Origin: Protopterus annectens
Taxonomy: Eukaryota > Chordata > Ceratodontiformes > Protopteridae
Reading direction: 5' to 3'
Assembly: GCF_019279795.1 (NCBI RefSeq)
Contig: NC_056744.1
Location: 1,510,101,976 to 1,510,165,975, forward strand
DNA: 64,000 bases
Part shown: positions 12,364-24,475 of the stretch, piece after piece
How the letters are laid out: the number at the start of each line of letters is the position of its first letter
Position numbering within the stretch: position 1 is the first letter of the stretch
Made by a program: the position numbers and the translations under genes
The notes under the pieces: generated by a model
Told to the model about the DNA's origin: nothing
What the model saw: only the letters and a program-made list of their open reading frames with translations
Database searches by the model: none

Positions 12364-12524
12364 TTCTATTATATAAGGGGACCTTCACTACTAGACAGAG
12401 GCACAGTATTCTAAATCTATTCTGTGCATTTTTGTACCATTTCATGGGGTGGCAAAAGCCACATCACTATGGCTAGGCTTACAAATGCCCCAGGGCAGAT
12501 AGCCTAGTACTAAACTATGAAACT

Positions 12525-14034
12525 ATGAAACTAGCAGCATATGCAGGAGAGGGAGAAAACCATCATATTGTCATACAAGCTGAATCAAGGGAGGACCATG
12601 AGTGCTTGAAGCATAAATTTAGAGAAATGTGTAACTCCCACACAAATGTTACATTAGAGAGGCACTTGTTTTACATAAGATATCAAAAGCCAGGAGAAAC
12701 TTTTGCTGCTTACATTACTGACTTGAGAAACAAAGCTAAAACATGCAGATTTGGTGATCTGAAAGAATAGTTGATAAAGGACAGGCTTGTGTGTGGTGTT
12801 AATGCTGCAGTGAGAAAGACTTTGCTTCAAGACAGTGATTTAATGTTGGCACAGCCATAAAGATTTGTCAAATACACAAGCTTACAGAAAGGCATACAAA
12901 CATGCTTGCAAGTGATAAGACCATGGTTTCAGAAGCCTCTAGAGCAAATGTAGACAGCATGCAGCACGTGGCCAACAGAAACAGGCCTAAGCACATGGCA
13001 GCTGCTGTAGCCCATGCAAGTTCACATGTGAAACCCCATACCTTTCCAGCAAGTTCTAAGACAAGCTCAGTAAAATGGACATGCTCAGTGCAGTACAGGG
13101 GTGAGTCAGCAAAACCCAAGTCAAGTCTCATAATTAACTGTCATAACTGTGGTGCTAATCAGGGGTCTAAAAGAAAAGTGCTTAGCATTTAGCCATCAAT
13201 GCCACAAGTGTAAAAAATAGAATCATTTTCAAAAGCTTTGTAAATCAAACAGGCCTCACTCATTTATTAAGAAAGGTTACTCAAAAAAAGCAAGGTGATT
13301 ATGTAGAAAGCAGCAAATCTACTTTTTATATAGATGGTCTATAAGTAGTTGATGAAAAGGTTAATGCAGTAGATTTGTTGGCAAAAAAACTAAGTGCTTT
13401 GTACTGTCCTAATTAATGGTAAACCCATAGAGGTCAAAGTAGATTCTGGTTCAAAGTGCAATGTTATGTCAGCAGAAACATTTTCTAGAGTAAGAGCTGG
13501 TGAATGACTCAATTTGGCCAATGTGTGAAGCTTGCTGCTTATGGAGGTGAAGAGGTTCCAACCAAAGGCTCAGTAGTGCTTTCATGTTATTCAGCTGGGA
13601 ACAGTTACAGCTTGCAGTCTTATGTAGTCAAAAGACCTGTACAGTCATTATTGGGTCTCAGAGACAGCTTAGGAGTGACATTACATTATTTTACTAAATT
13701 AGTCCATCATGTAAGCACATGTCCTAATTCCAGTTTCATCAATGCCATTTTATCAGAGTATGCTGATGTTTTCGAAGACAAGCTAGGCAAACTTACAGAT
13801 GCATACTCCATGAAGTTAGACCCAGAGGTCAGTCCAGTGGTCAGACCAGTGAAGAGAGTTCTAATAGCTATGCAGGACAAAGTCAAAGTCCAGTTAGATA
13901 AAATGATGCAGCAAGGTGTGATTTGTCCAGTCACAGAACCAACTGAATGGATATCTTCCATGGTAGTTGCTCATAAGAAAAGCTCAAATGAAATCAGACT
14001 ATGTACTGACCCACAAGACTCAAACAAAGCATAA
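12525..14034 (+). pseudogene. Gypsy gag-pol fragment (gag, protease, N-terminal RT)
   Basis: From the CR1 boundary (about 12533) the Gag capsid-type region shows LERHLFYIRYQKPGETF and DLRNKAKTCRFGDLKE, ending in a stop near 12768 but continuing in similarity (DRLVCGVNAAVRK). A partial zinc knuckle (CHNCG) lies near 13140. The aspartic protease motif VDSGSKCNVMS lies near 13440. The last open part (13504-14034) carries the pre-RT linker and RT start: EYADVFEDKLGKL, QQGVICPVTEPTEWISSMVV and RLCTDPQDSNKA. RT similarity (FSILDAK) goes on in another frame to about 14235 and then ends. Numerous stops show it is dead. Confidence 0.85.
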
Positions 14035-14239
14035 AGCATACAGGTGACACAGTTGATACCCTCATGCCAAATGCCACTATTTTTTCCATCTTAGATGCAA
14101 AGAGTTCAATTTGGAAAGTAATGCTTTCTTCGAATCATTAACATTCAGAATGGAAAGTTTATGTTTATGGGGTTCTGAACATGTAAAGATGACCCCTTAT
14201 GACAATAATATAACAGTCATGTTTCTTTTCTCAGTTCAC

Positions 14240-15800
14240 TGATACTTAGAAAAGTAAATGGCAAAGTTCTTGATTGGAGTCTACATGTAATGCCATATCA
14301 TCTGCATGCAGCAATGTTGATCTGTCACCTGCAACCTGTTTGCTAATGTAGTCCATCAGCAGTATGAACAGCAGTGGTCTCCCTGATGCACACCCACTCA
14401 GAATTTCTCTGCAAGACTGAACCCTGATCGTACTTGAGTCATTAGCTCTTTGTCCATAGCCAGCACCATTTCTACAAATGTTTCTGGGACTTCAAGCAAC
14501 CACAGGACCACCTAGGTCAGCTTTGTTGGGACCTTGTTTTATGCTTTCCCCAAGTCTGGAATACCCAGTTGGACTCTTTCTCCACGTCCAGATTCTTCAT
14601 AGTTATCTATCTCATCACTGGAAATATAGGCTCAGTTCTGCTGCTTCATGATCTGAATCTTAACTGCTCATCTCCCATGTTACTATCTACTAGTCTGCGT
14701 ATTCATTTATCAGTCAATCTTTCCAGGGCTTACATCATTTAGTGAGACAGGAGTTTGATAACTCTGTACTAACGACAGTTTTGAATGTCCCCTTTGTTCT
14801 TGAACACTGGCACTAGTATGCTTTTTTTCCAGTCATCTTGGATACATCTTTGTCTCCATTCTGCTCCGAGTACCCTCAAAAGCCATTTCTCCGCTATCCC
14901 AACCAACATCTTCAACGTCTGCTGTGACCTCACGAGTCTGTTGCTTTCCTTGATTTAATTTTCTGAAGTGTTGTTCTTACTTCGTTTAGGGTGGACTCTT
15001 CCTACTCTTTTATCTAAGACTGTTTCTGGGGCAGTACAGCTTCTGAGGGGTTTTCTTCATTCAGAAGCTGATGGAAGTACTCCTTATATTTGCCTTTGCA
15101 ATCCTGTGGATGGGTAAACAAGTTGTTACTGGCATCCCTTATGACAAGTATCAAACTGTCTTCTTTATCTTTCTGTCTTTGCTTTGCAAACTGATAGAGT
15201 TTTTTTTGTACCATCTACTGAGTCACTTTCCTGAAGCTGGTAGAGTGCCTCTGATGCATTGTTCTTTGCTTTTGCAACTCATCTCTTAGCCTCTTTGTTA
15301 GTCAACCAGCATTCCTTCCTAGCTTGGTCCATCTTTTTTATATCTCACTTTTCCTGTATTCTTTCTTTTTTTTGATGACTTCCTGGACTTCCGCATTCCA
15401 CCACCAGCTTTTCTTATGTACCTTATATCCATACCTGTCTCAGCCATAGAGCTGTTCTATAGTTCACACACATGCTATTTTGAGGTGCTGTCTTTCTTTT
15501 CCAACGCCATGTATATTTTCTTCTTCCTGAGATGTTAGAGCCCTGGGTAACTCCTTAAACTCATGTGTTTTCTCTCCAGTCAGCTTCCAGGACTTCTTCA
15601 TTGTCTCTGTTGACCTTAGAGCCTTCACTGACCACTGCCTGCAGCTGATTGTGGTTTATGCTGTGGACTGATTGTTTCACTAGGGATGACTTTGCAATTA
15701 CTGACTCTACACCAGTACATTTACCATTCTAGAAGGAAGTCTACCAGAGTTGCATGTTGGCCACTCATTATATGTGATCTTGTGACCAACTACATGTACC
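14240..15800 (-). mobile_element. RTE-type LINE, degenerate internal fragment
   Basis: Read on the minus strand from 15800 downwards: the end of an endonuclease (ATLVDFLL, about 15740), WWWNAEVQEVIKKKKEYRK near 15400, the linker with KYKEYFHQLLNEENPSEA (15014-15214), then RT motifs LNEVRTTLQKIKSRKATDS (about 14980), VPVFKNKGDIQNCR (about 14800), VGVHQGD and LHADDMALH (about 14300-14390). These motifs and their order match RTE-like LINEs. It lacks both ends and has many frameshifts. It lies between the truncated gypsy element and the Harbinger transposase fragment, and its right edge coincides with where the transposase similarity starts. Confidence 0.75.
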
Positions 15801-15803
15801 CAA

Positions 15804-16034
15804 ATTGTCATGGTATGTGCTATGCTACATAATATGATCCTGCGAAAACAGCTGCAGCAGGATCAGCATAGGCCAGGGCCAAACAGCCCCCCACCATTGC
15901 CAAGGCCATCACAGGCAAAGCGTGACTCGGAGGAGGAACAACCTGAGCCTGCCCCAGTAGGCAGAAGGAGGTGTGCCCAGTATGCTTTGGCCTTGGCAAA
16001 GAGGCAACGCATAGCACATACACTGGCTCAGTAG
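15804..16034 (+). pseudogene. PIF/Harbinger transposase, C-terminal fragment
   Basis: The frame reads IVMVCAMLHNMILRKQ, which matches the last conserved block of the Harbinger DDE transposase (C-x-x-LHN), followed by a Pro/Glu/Arg-rich tail ending GRRRCAQYALALAKRQRIAHTLAQ and a TAG. Only about 75 residues survive; the catalytic DDE residues lay upstream and are missing, apparently cut off by the RTE LINE ending at 15800. The family moves short-target-site DNA transposons together with a Myb-like partner protein, and two such partner genes lie further right on the opposite strand. Confidence 0.72.
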
Positions 16035-17086
16035 GAACCCTGGAAATGATACCTCTCCCTGACCCGCACATATAGTAAAAGGGATGCCTAACTTGACACT
16101 ACCTGTTTCCAAACATGTATAGGGAGTGTAGTATGTGCATCTGACATAGGCAGCCCTGCAGCACCACCTGAGGCATGATTGCCTTGTTTTAAGCAATATA
16201 AAGCAGTGCTAAACAGCTTTGCTACTACTTAGTATATGTAAACATAATCATACACACTAAATGGCACAACTTTGGGCAGTGTTGAGCAACACTGGCCAAT
16301 GTTCAGCAATGTTGGAAAATGTTGAGCAATGTTGGGCAAGTCTGATCAAAGATGGACATAGGTGAGCAAAAGCAGGTAAACATGCACATATATGCTTTAC
16401 TGGTCCTTAAGCAGTCTGGTCTGGCCAGTATGAAAATTTAAAGCAGTGATAGGCCTCAACCCCAGGATACTGTGTACTATAGTCACAGTACTGAACCACT
16501 AAACCACAACAGTATTTCACTGGTCAGCCTGTATGAAGACATGTTGATAAGTCTATGCAAAGTGTTTCATGGAAACCCTACAGGCACAGCATAATTAATG
16601 CCGAGTTATGACACAAAGGTGAGCCCTGCAGTATAAATATAACTTGATTTCCAACACACATAGTATACATGTTAATGTTGGGCGTGTTCACACATGGTAA
16701 CAAATGTAGTGGACTCCAGACAGCAACAAACTGAAAGGTTACACTGGGCATGCTCATACACTTGAATAAATGAGACAAATGTCAGGCAACAAAACACTGA
16801 AAGGGCAAACTGGGCATGCTCACACACTTAGGACATGTCTGACTGCAGCAGTGGGCCAGACATATCTGGCAGTTCACGTGTTAACCCAGGCACCTCTCAC
16901 TAGCCACCAATCCTGCCTTGTGCACACAGTTAGAAGACAACAGGCACATATATAACATCTTGGAACCCTGTCATAATCAAATATGTACTACAGATACATA
17001 GGCTGTACATAGAAAGTGGGAAAGCAAAGAAGATAACAAACTGACAGTCAGTATCATCAATAACAATGTGCACTACAAACATTATC
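16035..17086. other. Non-coding, with short direct repeats and a tRNA-headed SINE remnant
   Basis: Between 16277 and 16345 a short motif related to AATGTTGAGCAATGTTGG repeats three to four times. A tRNA-derived SINE head is listed separately at 16440-16525. The rest is CA/TG-rich and holds nothing recognisable. Confidence 0.45.
16440..16525 (-). mobile_element. tRNA-derived SINE remnant
   Basis: On the minus strand TTTAGTGGTTCAG resembles an A box and GGTTGAGGCC, about 35 bases later, a decayed B box. The head resembles the one at 35549-35640, so both may belong to one family. No full cloverleaf can be drawn. Confidence 0.5.
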
Positions 17087-17269
17087 ATAGGTACATAGGT
17101 ACATAGGTTGATACTAGGTATCAGCCCTGGGTCATTCATAAGCCTAGCCAGAGTGTTTTTGGCTTTCATCACCCTGTAGACTAGTATACTGTGCCTTTGA
17201 ATAGTAGGTCACACAAGATAGCCATTGTACGGGCAGTGTATTGTGCATCTGTCTAGCAGGGACCCAGAA

Positions 17270-20020
17270 GAGATCCCAGGGGTAAATGTATGATCACCCA
17301 TCCACTTGTCAAGATTTCCCCTGAAGAGGGACAGTGAGGGGTCTGCCTAACCTGGACTGGGATTATGTTCCAGAGTGAGGGGAGCTTCTGGAATATGAAT
17401 CTGTCCCTCCAGCATGTCCTAATAATCCTGTGCTGAGGTAGAAGTCCCTGGAGCGTGTAGCTGTAAGGGAATCTGATATCCTGAGGTGAAGCATGACCAA
17501 TAAGTCTGGGTTGGACATGGCTGTATACGGCAGGCACAGATCGCATCTGGGTAGGAGGTAAGCAACTGAGTACAGCTGGAGTTTCTGAAGCTGAACTGTG
17601 TAGGGCATCTGTATGAGTCTCCCGTTCCATTTAGTGAGGTACCTTTGGGGTCATTACAGTTGCTGCAGGTGTTGGGTAAGGTACATCCCAAATGGGGCAT
17701 TGTACCCAAGTATGGGCCTGATGAGTAGAAGTGCACAATGACCTCTCTTGAGTTAGATGTGAAACCGTTTGGGATAAGGTGGGCTATATAGAAGGTCTAC
17801 CTAACCACTTTGGCAACGTGAATCCAAAAGGAGAGATTACTATCTACTTTGGTCCCCAAATCCCTAAGTACATCTTCTGTACGTAATGGATTACCACCTA
17901 TGTGGTAATCTGTGTGCACTTTGTTATTCCCAAAGGGGATGACTATGCATTTTATGGCATTTAGCTGTAGGCTATGGTGCTGGCAACAGTTATTCATCTC
18001 TGTGAGACCCTTTAGGAGGATGCATGTGTCAGCTGGAGAGTCAATTATGGCACCCAGTATGCAGTTCTCCGCGAACTTGGTCAAGCATAGTCCTCCCATG
18101 TTAGCCTGTACCTCAGAGAAATATATACTGAACAAGAGAGGTCCCAGAACTGAGCCTTGTGGGATGCCACATGTAACTGGTGTAGAGTCTGACATGGCAC
18201 CTGTAATTCCGACCATGCGGGTGCTATCCCTGATCCAGTTTGAAATCCATCTTGTGACATATGTGTTGACATCTAAGCTGGTGAGTGTATTTAAGATGCC
18301 AGAGTGGGGTATTGTGTCAAAGGCTTTTGGGAGGTCCAGGTAGGCTGTGTGGACTACCTTACCTATGTATATAGGCCTGGTAACTGATTCAAAGAAGTTG
18401 ACCAGGTGCAAGAGGCAAGATCTGCCCTTAACAAGGGTGAATTGGGTAGGATCCAGTGTATGGAGGTAGCTGATGTTTGTCTATGAGTTCCATGATGATA
18501 CGCTCCATAGCTTTGCAGACCAGGCTAGTCAGGCTTATAGGGTGATAGTGTCCAGGGTCCCTTGTGGCACCACCTTTGTGGAGTGGGACCGCTGTTGCTG
18601 TATGCCAGTCCTTGGGTACATATCCTGTAGTAAGTCTGATATTGAACAGTGATGTTATGTGAGGGTTATGTTCTTCATGAAGCTCGTGTAAGACGTAGCC
18701 TGGGACACCGTCTGGTCCCACTGATGCTGTGTTATTGCTTTTGAGAGGGCAGCTCTCACATGTTCATCTGTGATGTCAGGGAGGCTACACTCTGTTGGGA
18801 TGAACATTTGTACGTTTGTGTGATGTGGTGGGGGGAGAAATATGCACTGAACATGTCTGCCAGGATGTTGGCAATGTCTGTGGGTTCAGTGTATTTTGTC
18901 ATCATTATGCACTATCTCATAGCATATCTGGGTGTTGCCTCCCAGGTTCCTGACATAACTAAAGAAGGCTTGTGATTGTCTTTAGTGTCTTGTGCAATCT
19001 TACTGTTGAAACTGGCAGTAGATGATTTTATGAGTGATTGTAGCTTCTTGCTAGTAGGGATCAGAGATGCCTCCCCTTTGTGGGATACTGCCCTATCATG
19101 TAGTACCCTCTTCCTTTTGTTGCATAGCTTATTTATGGCCGGGGTCCACCAGACAGGTCACCTACCTTTAGAGGAGTGAGTCTTGGATTCATGTGAGATA
19201 GCATGATCCATGCTTTCCTGTAGGTGTCCATACAATGGCTTTCTAAAGGATAGTGTGATATGAGTCGTAGTTCTCACTGGCCCGGGGGCTTTGAAGGAAA
19301 CCACCTCGGTTCTGAGAAGTGTGACGTTTGCTTTTGAGAAGTTCCTCACCGAGACTACCTTGGCTGGGGGTGGGGACGGGATATGGATGTCCAGAGAGAT
19401 AAATGTATGGTCTGACCTTACCAATGAGGGGTATACCACTGGTGTGGACCATAGAGTCCCCATGTTGGTGATGACCAGGTCCAATATGTATACCCCTCTT
19501 GTGGGGGTGGTGACCAGTCATTCCATAGCATTTGAGTTTATATATTCGAGGAATCATTGGGTGAGGGTGTTGGGGCTTGAGTAGTATTCCCAGTCAATGT
19601 TTGGCTACTTGAAGTCACCCAATATAATGGTATTTGGAGAGACTTACATATTCTCCAGTGTTCTCAGGAAAGCCGAGTGGGGTCCCTGTGTTTGGGAGGG
19701 TGGTCCATAGCAGGCTACAACCTGAAAGGCAGTTTAGCCCACTGTTAGTTACACATGGATGTTCTCCGATGCTTTGTGTAGTGCTACTAACCTGGAGGTT
19801 TGTGTATCTTTGATGTATATGGATACTCCCCCTCCTTTTGTGGTGTGGCCTGGTTATTGTGGCCAAAAAGCATGGTATGAAGTGTAGCCTGATAGTGCTG
19901 GGGTGCTCTCAGCAGCCTTGAACCAGGTTTCTGTTACTGCACAGATATTGATATTCTCCATACTGAAGAGAGCCTTGACTGTGTGCATTTACAGGTGTAG
20001 ACTTCTGGCATTGAGCAGCA
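17270..20020 (-). pseudogene. CR1 copy B ORF2 (endonuclease-RT), heavily frameshifted
   Basis: Endonuclease pieces include a VTETWFKA block near 19930 and VRSDHTFISLDIHIP (about 19410). RT pieces are MGPDGVPGYVLHEL (18721), ISLTSLVCKAMERI, YLDLPKAFDTIPHSG, GIPQGSVLGPLLFSIYF and KFAENC, where the catalytic FADD has become FAEN. The C-terminus keeps CWRDRFIFQKLPSLWNIIP (about 17400). At least six frame changes are needed to follow it. Confidence 0.78.
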
Positions 20021-20069
20021 TTACCCTTAGTGTCTTTTACCTTGTATTGTCTATGGAGGTGGGTTTGTC

Positions 20070-20990
20070 TTCTGAGCCTTGCCTAAAAAAGGCACTATGG
20101 GGGTGGCAAGTGCCTAAGCCAGTATTGGAAAGCCCAGGGGTGACAGGTGCAAGCCGACCCTAGTGAAGCAACGTGGCATGATGAGCATGTCATCCCAGGC
20201 CAACACACACTGGATCCCCAGTGAATGACACAAATATGGTAGCCAACTGTTAAAATTGATCATGTTGCCTTTATAATGTGGCATCATTCATGGTGAGGGT
20301 AAGATGCTACACAAAGTCAGGGTCATACTGGCCTGGGCTACATGATCATAGAGCTCCTCTATGTCTCTTTTCATGTAGTCCAGGGAGGAATGTCTCAGGA
20401 CATTCACACCAGCATGGACAATGATGGAGTCATATCTGTACATGCTTTGGAGTGACCTGAGTGCATGTGTTATGTGTCGGATCCTGGCACCTGACAGACA
20501 GCTTACAGTGACCTTCACCTTGGTCAGCCTGGTGAGTGGGACGTCAGTGTGTCTGACAATATAGTCACCTATCACAGGTGTATTAGGTGTGTCGTTTAGC
20601 CTTAAGGGCAGTGACTGTGTGGCACGCTGACATTGTGTACTTTGTGATATGTGGGTATAGTTGTGTGGAAGCAGTTGTTTGGGTGTCTCCTTTGAGGTTC
20701 TCTGCTGCTTAGGCAGAGTTTTATTTAGAGCCTCCGAGTATGTTTTTGTGTGTTTATGTGTTTGGTCTGCTGTTGCTATAGGTCTATGTGACACTGGAGT
20801 CATGGTGTGTGTGGTTACCTTCTCCTCCTGATAGACTGTGCCAGTCAAGGGTCTAGAGAGCTCAGCCTACAGTTTGTCTATATAGTTGCATCTCTCACAA
20901 ATATCTGAGTTTGTTGTGAAGAGGAGAGGGTTGTCTGTCTACATAAGGCAGTTGTAACATTGCCTCCAAATACCCATATTCACCAGCTGG
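20070..20990 (-). pseudogene. CR1 copy B ORF1 (SGNH esterase-like)
   Basis: The long open part (20288-20848) keeps the low-complexity region and the start of the SGNH domain, with IGDYIVRHTDVPLTRL, RIRHITHALRSLQ and HAGVNVLRH. In place of the usual G-D-S the first block reads G-D-Y, so the catalytic Ser is absent, and the G-x-N-D block reads G-V-N-V. Upstream, the CERCNY pair that is interrupted by a stop in copy A is readable here. The end of the domain (LHLSPLGFPIL-like) is in a shifted frame near 20130. Confidence 0.7.
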
Positions 20991-21559
20991 ACTGGAGAGT
21001 ACACACAAAACTGAACTTAGGACATGTCAAGATGTTATGATGAAATACTCTTCTGACTGATCAAAAAGGATCAGTAAGGTGTTAAGTGTGTAAAAGAGTA
21101 TAACACGGGTTTAGTGCCTATGTTTGTTGGCATTTTGTATGATTATCTGTGAAGGAGTCCAGACAGAACTATGACACTTTCTTCAGCTATGTCATAAATA
21201 GCAATGTACACTCATATATATGTCCTGAGTCAGGGTCAACTGTAAATGACTGACAATGCCAACATCCTGTAACATAAGCCAATACGTACATAGCCACCTC
21301 CCACTGACAAAAGGACCTATAACCATACCAGGAGATATCACATGTAGAATGTGTAAATACCCCTTCCAAAGCTGAAAACATGGCATCGATTGGATTACAT
21401 TGTTTCCCTATATGTGTCATAAGTGAACTGCAGAACAAACAGACCTGTCACCTGAACAGTCTGTTGAGCCTTACCCTCTCTAAAGGTTATGAAACCATTG
21501 AATGGATTACAGCAACATATGGCACACTCCACAAGTGTCGGTGCACAACACACCATGGG

Positions 21560-21975
21560 AACTAAAGTCTTATATGCCTATGACGTCTGATCTGCAAGGT
21601 TATGGCGTCCATCATGATTGAAGTCATAAACAGAGCTATTGGAAGCCAACAGACACACAACCCTACCAACTTTGGTCTGTTCATGGGCAGATCATGGTTC
21701 CCAAACCGCTAGACTGTTTGCAAGGCAGCCACCCAGGACAGACATCACAGAAATGAGCTACACACATCCCACATAGACCTTGAATACCCCTTTTCCAATA
21801 TCCCAGACAGATGTCGTATCCACAAAATCAACACTCTGTGCATAAATATGTATTGTCATATGATGGATTGGCAACTGGTCCACAGATAGATCACACGAGC
21901 TAAGAATTGTGGAGTCCTGTTCAAGCTGTTAACAACTGCTGTCCCCCATGGTGCAGTCCTGGGATTGCATAAAAC
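21560..21975 (+). mobile_element. CR1 RT fragment (copy C)
   Basis: The plus strand encodes a diverged piece of CR1 reverse transcriptase: MIEVINRAIGSQQTHNPTNF, FMGRSW, a SHIDLEYPFSNIPD motif where YLDLAKAFDTIPH is expected, and AVPHGAVLG where GVPQGSVLG is expected. It is about 400 bases and ends where the 238-bp satellite starts. It is clearly older than copies A and B. Confidence 0.65.
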
Positions 21976-22002
21976 AAAGTGCACACACATTACCATGTCT
22001 AA

Positions 22003-22860
22003 TCTGATGATGTCAGCATCCTACAAATATAGCATTGGAAATGAAAATCCCAGTAAAGCATATAGTGTGTCGTGTTAATGCATATGTCTCTAGTATCATA
22101 ATATAGTTAGGTAGGGGTTTGAATCCTGCAGTAGCTGAGTGAGTGGGTGAGTGGGGGTGTCTGTGTGACTTTCTATGAGAGGAATGCCTTTTTGGAGACT
22201 AGGAAAACACCTTAAAAGAGGTATATTCCCCTTTGGCAAGTCTGATGATGTCAGCATCCTACAAATATAGCAGTGGAAAAAAAAATCCCAGTAAAGTATA
22301 TAGCGCGTGTTAATGTGTATGTCGCTAGTGTCATAACAGTTAGGTAGGGGTTTGAATCCTGCAGTTGCTGAGTGTATGTGTGTGGGTGGCGGTGTATGTG
22401 TCTGTGTGACTTCCTATGAGAGGAAAGCCCTTTTTGGAGACTACAGAAACACCTTTAAAGAGGTATATTCCCTTTTGGCAAGTCTGATGATGTCAGCATC
22501 CTACAAATATAGCAGTGGAAATGAAAATCCCAGTAAAGCATATAGCGCGTTGTGTTAATGTGTATGTCTCTAGTGTCATAACATAGTTAGGTATGGGTTT
22601 GAATCCTGCAGTAGCTGAGTGGGTGTATGTGTCTGTGTGACTTCCTTTGAGAGGGATGCCCTTTTTGGAGACTAGGGAAACACCTTAAAAGAGGTTTATT
22701 CCCCTTTGGCAAGTCTGATGATGTCAGCATCCTACTAATATAGCAGTGGAAATGAAAACCCCAGTAAAGCATATAGTGTGTCGTGTTAATGTGTATGTCT
22801 CTAGTGTCATAACATAGTTAGGTAGGGGTTTGAATCCTACAATTGCTGAGTGTGTGTGTG
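22003..22860. repeat. Tandem satellite, about 238-bp unit, 3.6 copies
   Basis: TCTGATGATGTCAGCATCCT recurs at 22003, 22241, 22483 and 22714, with unit lengths near 238, 242 and 231. Units are highly similar. Each carries GGTTTGAATCC, which resembles a tRNA-type B box, so the unit may descend from a SINE; no convincing A box is seen. It follows directly on CR1 fragment C. Confidence 0.88.
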
Positions 22861-24403
22861 TATGACACTGTTGGTCAATGCAGTGTGGGTTTTGCTTTTA
22901 CTACGGTATGACATATCTGGATAAAAACAGTATGTGCATTGCACACATCAGGTATCTGTGTGGCAAATAAATATATGTACATGTGACCTCAATTAGTACA
23001 TAGGTGTGAAGCCTGCATACTACATGTATACATTTGTTACCTTTGACAGATTGTGCCGCTGCTTCTCAGATCGTAGGTCACATATGTATGTATGTGACAA
23101 GGCCGCCCACTGTAGTGATCTGTGGCCAAGGTCATCTGTGTCACACACATCCATGACAGTTTCTATAGACTAGTGTGAGTGAGGGTACATGCCTGGGTTA
23201 TATGACAGACATGTTCATACACAACAAAGTCTGGCAATAATGGACAGTCATTATAGGTGTACAACAGCCTTGTGGATATGCATACAGGCCCCTAATTTCT
23301 TATGTGATACACTGAGGGACTTCACAATACCTTTGGATATGTGGATACCAAAGGACAGATGACATAACACTTGGCTGTATGTACACATCGGTACCCGACA
23401 TACATGTTGGGGGCTACCACCTATGTGGCACTGTCGGGATACTATGTATAGTAAATGTGGATGACTATGCTATAGTTGGACAACAGGTATCTGTCTGTAT
23501 GATACCCATGTGTAGGATATGTGTCCCATCCAGAGAATGCATTGTAGGCCACTGCATGCATTTTCAGATGTGGATGGACATATCCCTAGTGTGTTTGCAT
23601 GTACCTAAGAGGGCTATATGCCAAACAGGTGTGGTCTCAGGAACGGGTGGCGGTCAATACCACTGGTTACTGTTATAGTATAGTACCAGAAGGATCCAAC
23701 TGTTAATGAGTTCCCTACATCTGTGTGTCAGTTGTCAGGACATCATCTAATGACTGGTTATAGTCAGGCTGTTGAGGTTGTGTATACTACCAAAATGCAA
23801 AACATTGACAGATAGTAACAGTATCACCCACAGCATAGTGTCAAACCATGTCATGCACACATGTGTACCCATGTTAGAACATATCTGTAGTAGAATGCAT
23901 ACTGGCCACCGAGAGATACTATCAGACATCATAACTGTGTAATACAGGGTATGTCACATGTCCCATGAGTCCACTATGCACGTACATGCAGACAGTGTAC
24001 CCCCACCATGTTCACAGATGTACACCTACTAATCGGTACTGCACACATCACACACGTACTGTCCATTCACTAACACATGCTGGCAACACTACACACTTCA
24101 GCCAAGTGGTACATGGGTGGACAATACATACTCAGACTTAACACTGGTGTAAACAATACTACATTGACAATCATAGCTTTGATGCATCATGCCTGCTCAG
24201 ATACACCTACAAGGATATCATTACACTTTCCTGTTGACAACATGCTAACATTGCTACACTGCTATAATGTCACCCTGTGCATCAGCACCATGTTAGCCTG
24301 TTCCTGCATCAATGTTACAGATGACAGGAGGTGGCACAGATTTCATCATATGCACAGGGTGTGTTGTTGGTTTGCCAGAGCCCGACACTGACCCATCCAA
24401 TCG

Positions 24404-24406
<3 letters not shown>
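22861..24406. other. CA/TG-rich sequence without recognisable genes
   Basis: Rich in TGTAT, ACATG and similar words with few CpG. No open stretch here shows similarity to any family I recognise, on either strand. Confidence 0.4.

Positions 24407-24472
<66 letters not shown>
24407..24472. repeat. (TG)n microsatellite
   Basis: About 66 bases of uninterrupted TG repeat. It produces artificial Cys-Val and Thr-His open stretches on both strands that are not genes. Confidence 0.97.

Positions 24473-24475
<3 letters not shown>

Larger units (their letters stand above)
8040..12533 (+). mobile_element. CR1 LINE, nearly full length (copy A)
   Basis: About 4.5 kb with a GC-richer 5' region (8040-8572), ORF1 (8573-9537), ORF2 (9547-12363) and a short 3' UTR ending in octamer-like repeats (AAACTATGAAACTATG, about 12510-12530), the tail type typical of CR1. 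It lies inside gag of the gypsy element: gypsy coding sequence resumes at the tail. Both ORFs are broken by a few frameshifts and stops but can be followed throughout, so insertion is more recent than for the other CR1 copies here. Confidence 0.88.
6622..14235 (+). mobile_element. Ty3/gypsy LTR retrotransposon, 5' half, split by a CR1
   Basis: In order: a 5' LTR (6622-6882), a primer-binding site (6883-6900), a long leader, the second half of gag (from about 12533), a protease and the start of the reverse transcriptase (to about 14235). A nearly full-length CR1 occupies 8040-12533 and divides gag. The element stops early in RT; the rest of RT, RNase H, integrase and the 3' LTR are absent, and an RTE LINE follows directly. 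Several stops and frameshifts break the coding part. It is a dead copy. Confidence 0.82.
17087..21010 (-). mobile_element. CR1 LINE, long copy B
   Basis: The reverse strand carries the same parts as copy A: an ORF1 zinc-finger-like start near 20990, the SGNH domain (20848 down to about 20070), endonuclease (about 20020-19160), RT (18730-17790), and a C-terminal part (to about 17270). The 3' end is a (ACCTATGT)n-like octamer repeat at about 17087-17110. It is more decayed than copy A, with many frameshifts, but alignable nearly end to end, so both are of one family. Confidence 0.85.

Noticed and set aside
17912-18343. Plus-strand 143-codon frame
   Set aside because: It is antisense to the RT of CR1 copy B on the minus strand.
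22003-22860. Direct repeats considered as a CRISPR array
   Set aside because: Repeat units are contiguous and about 238 bp, without unique spacers; the context is a vertebrate genome.
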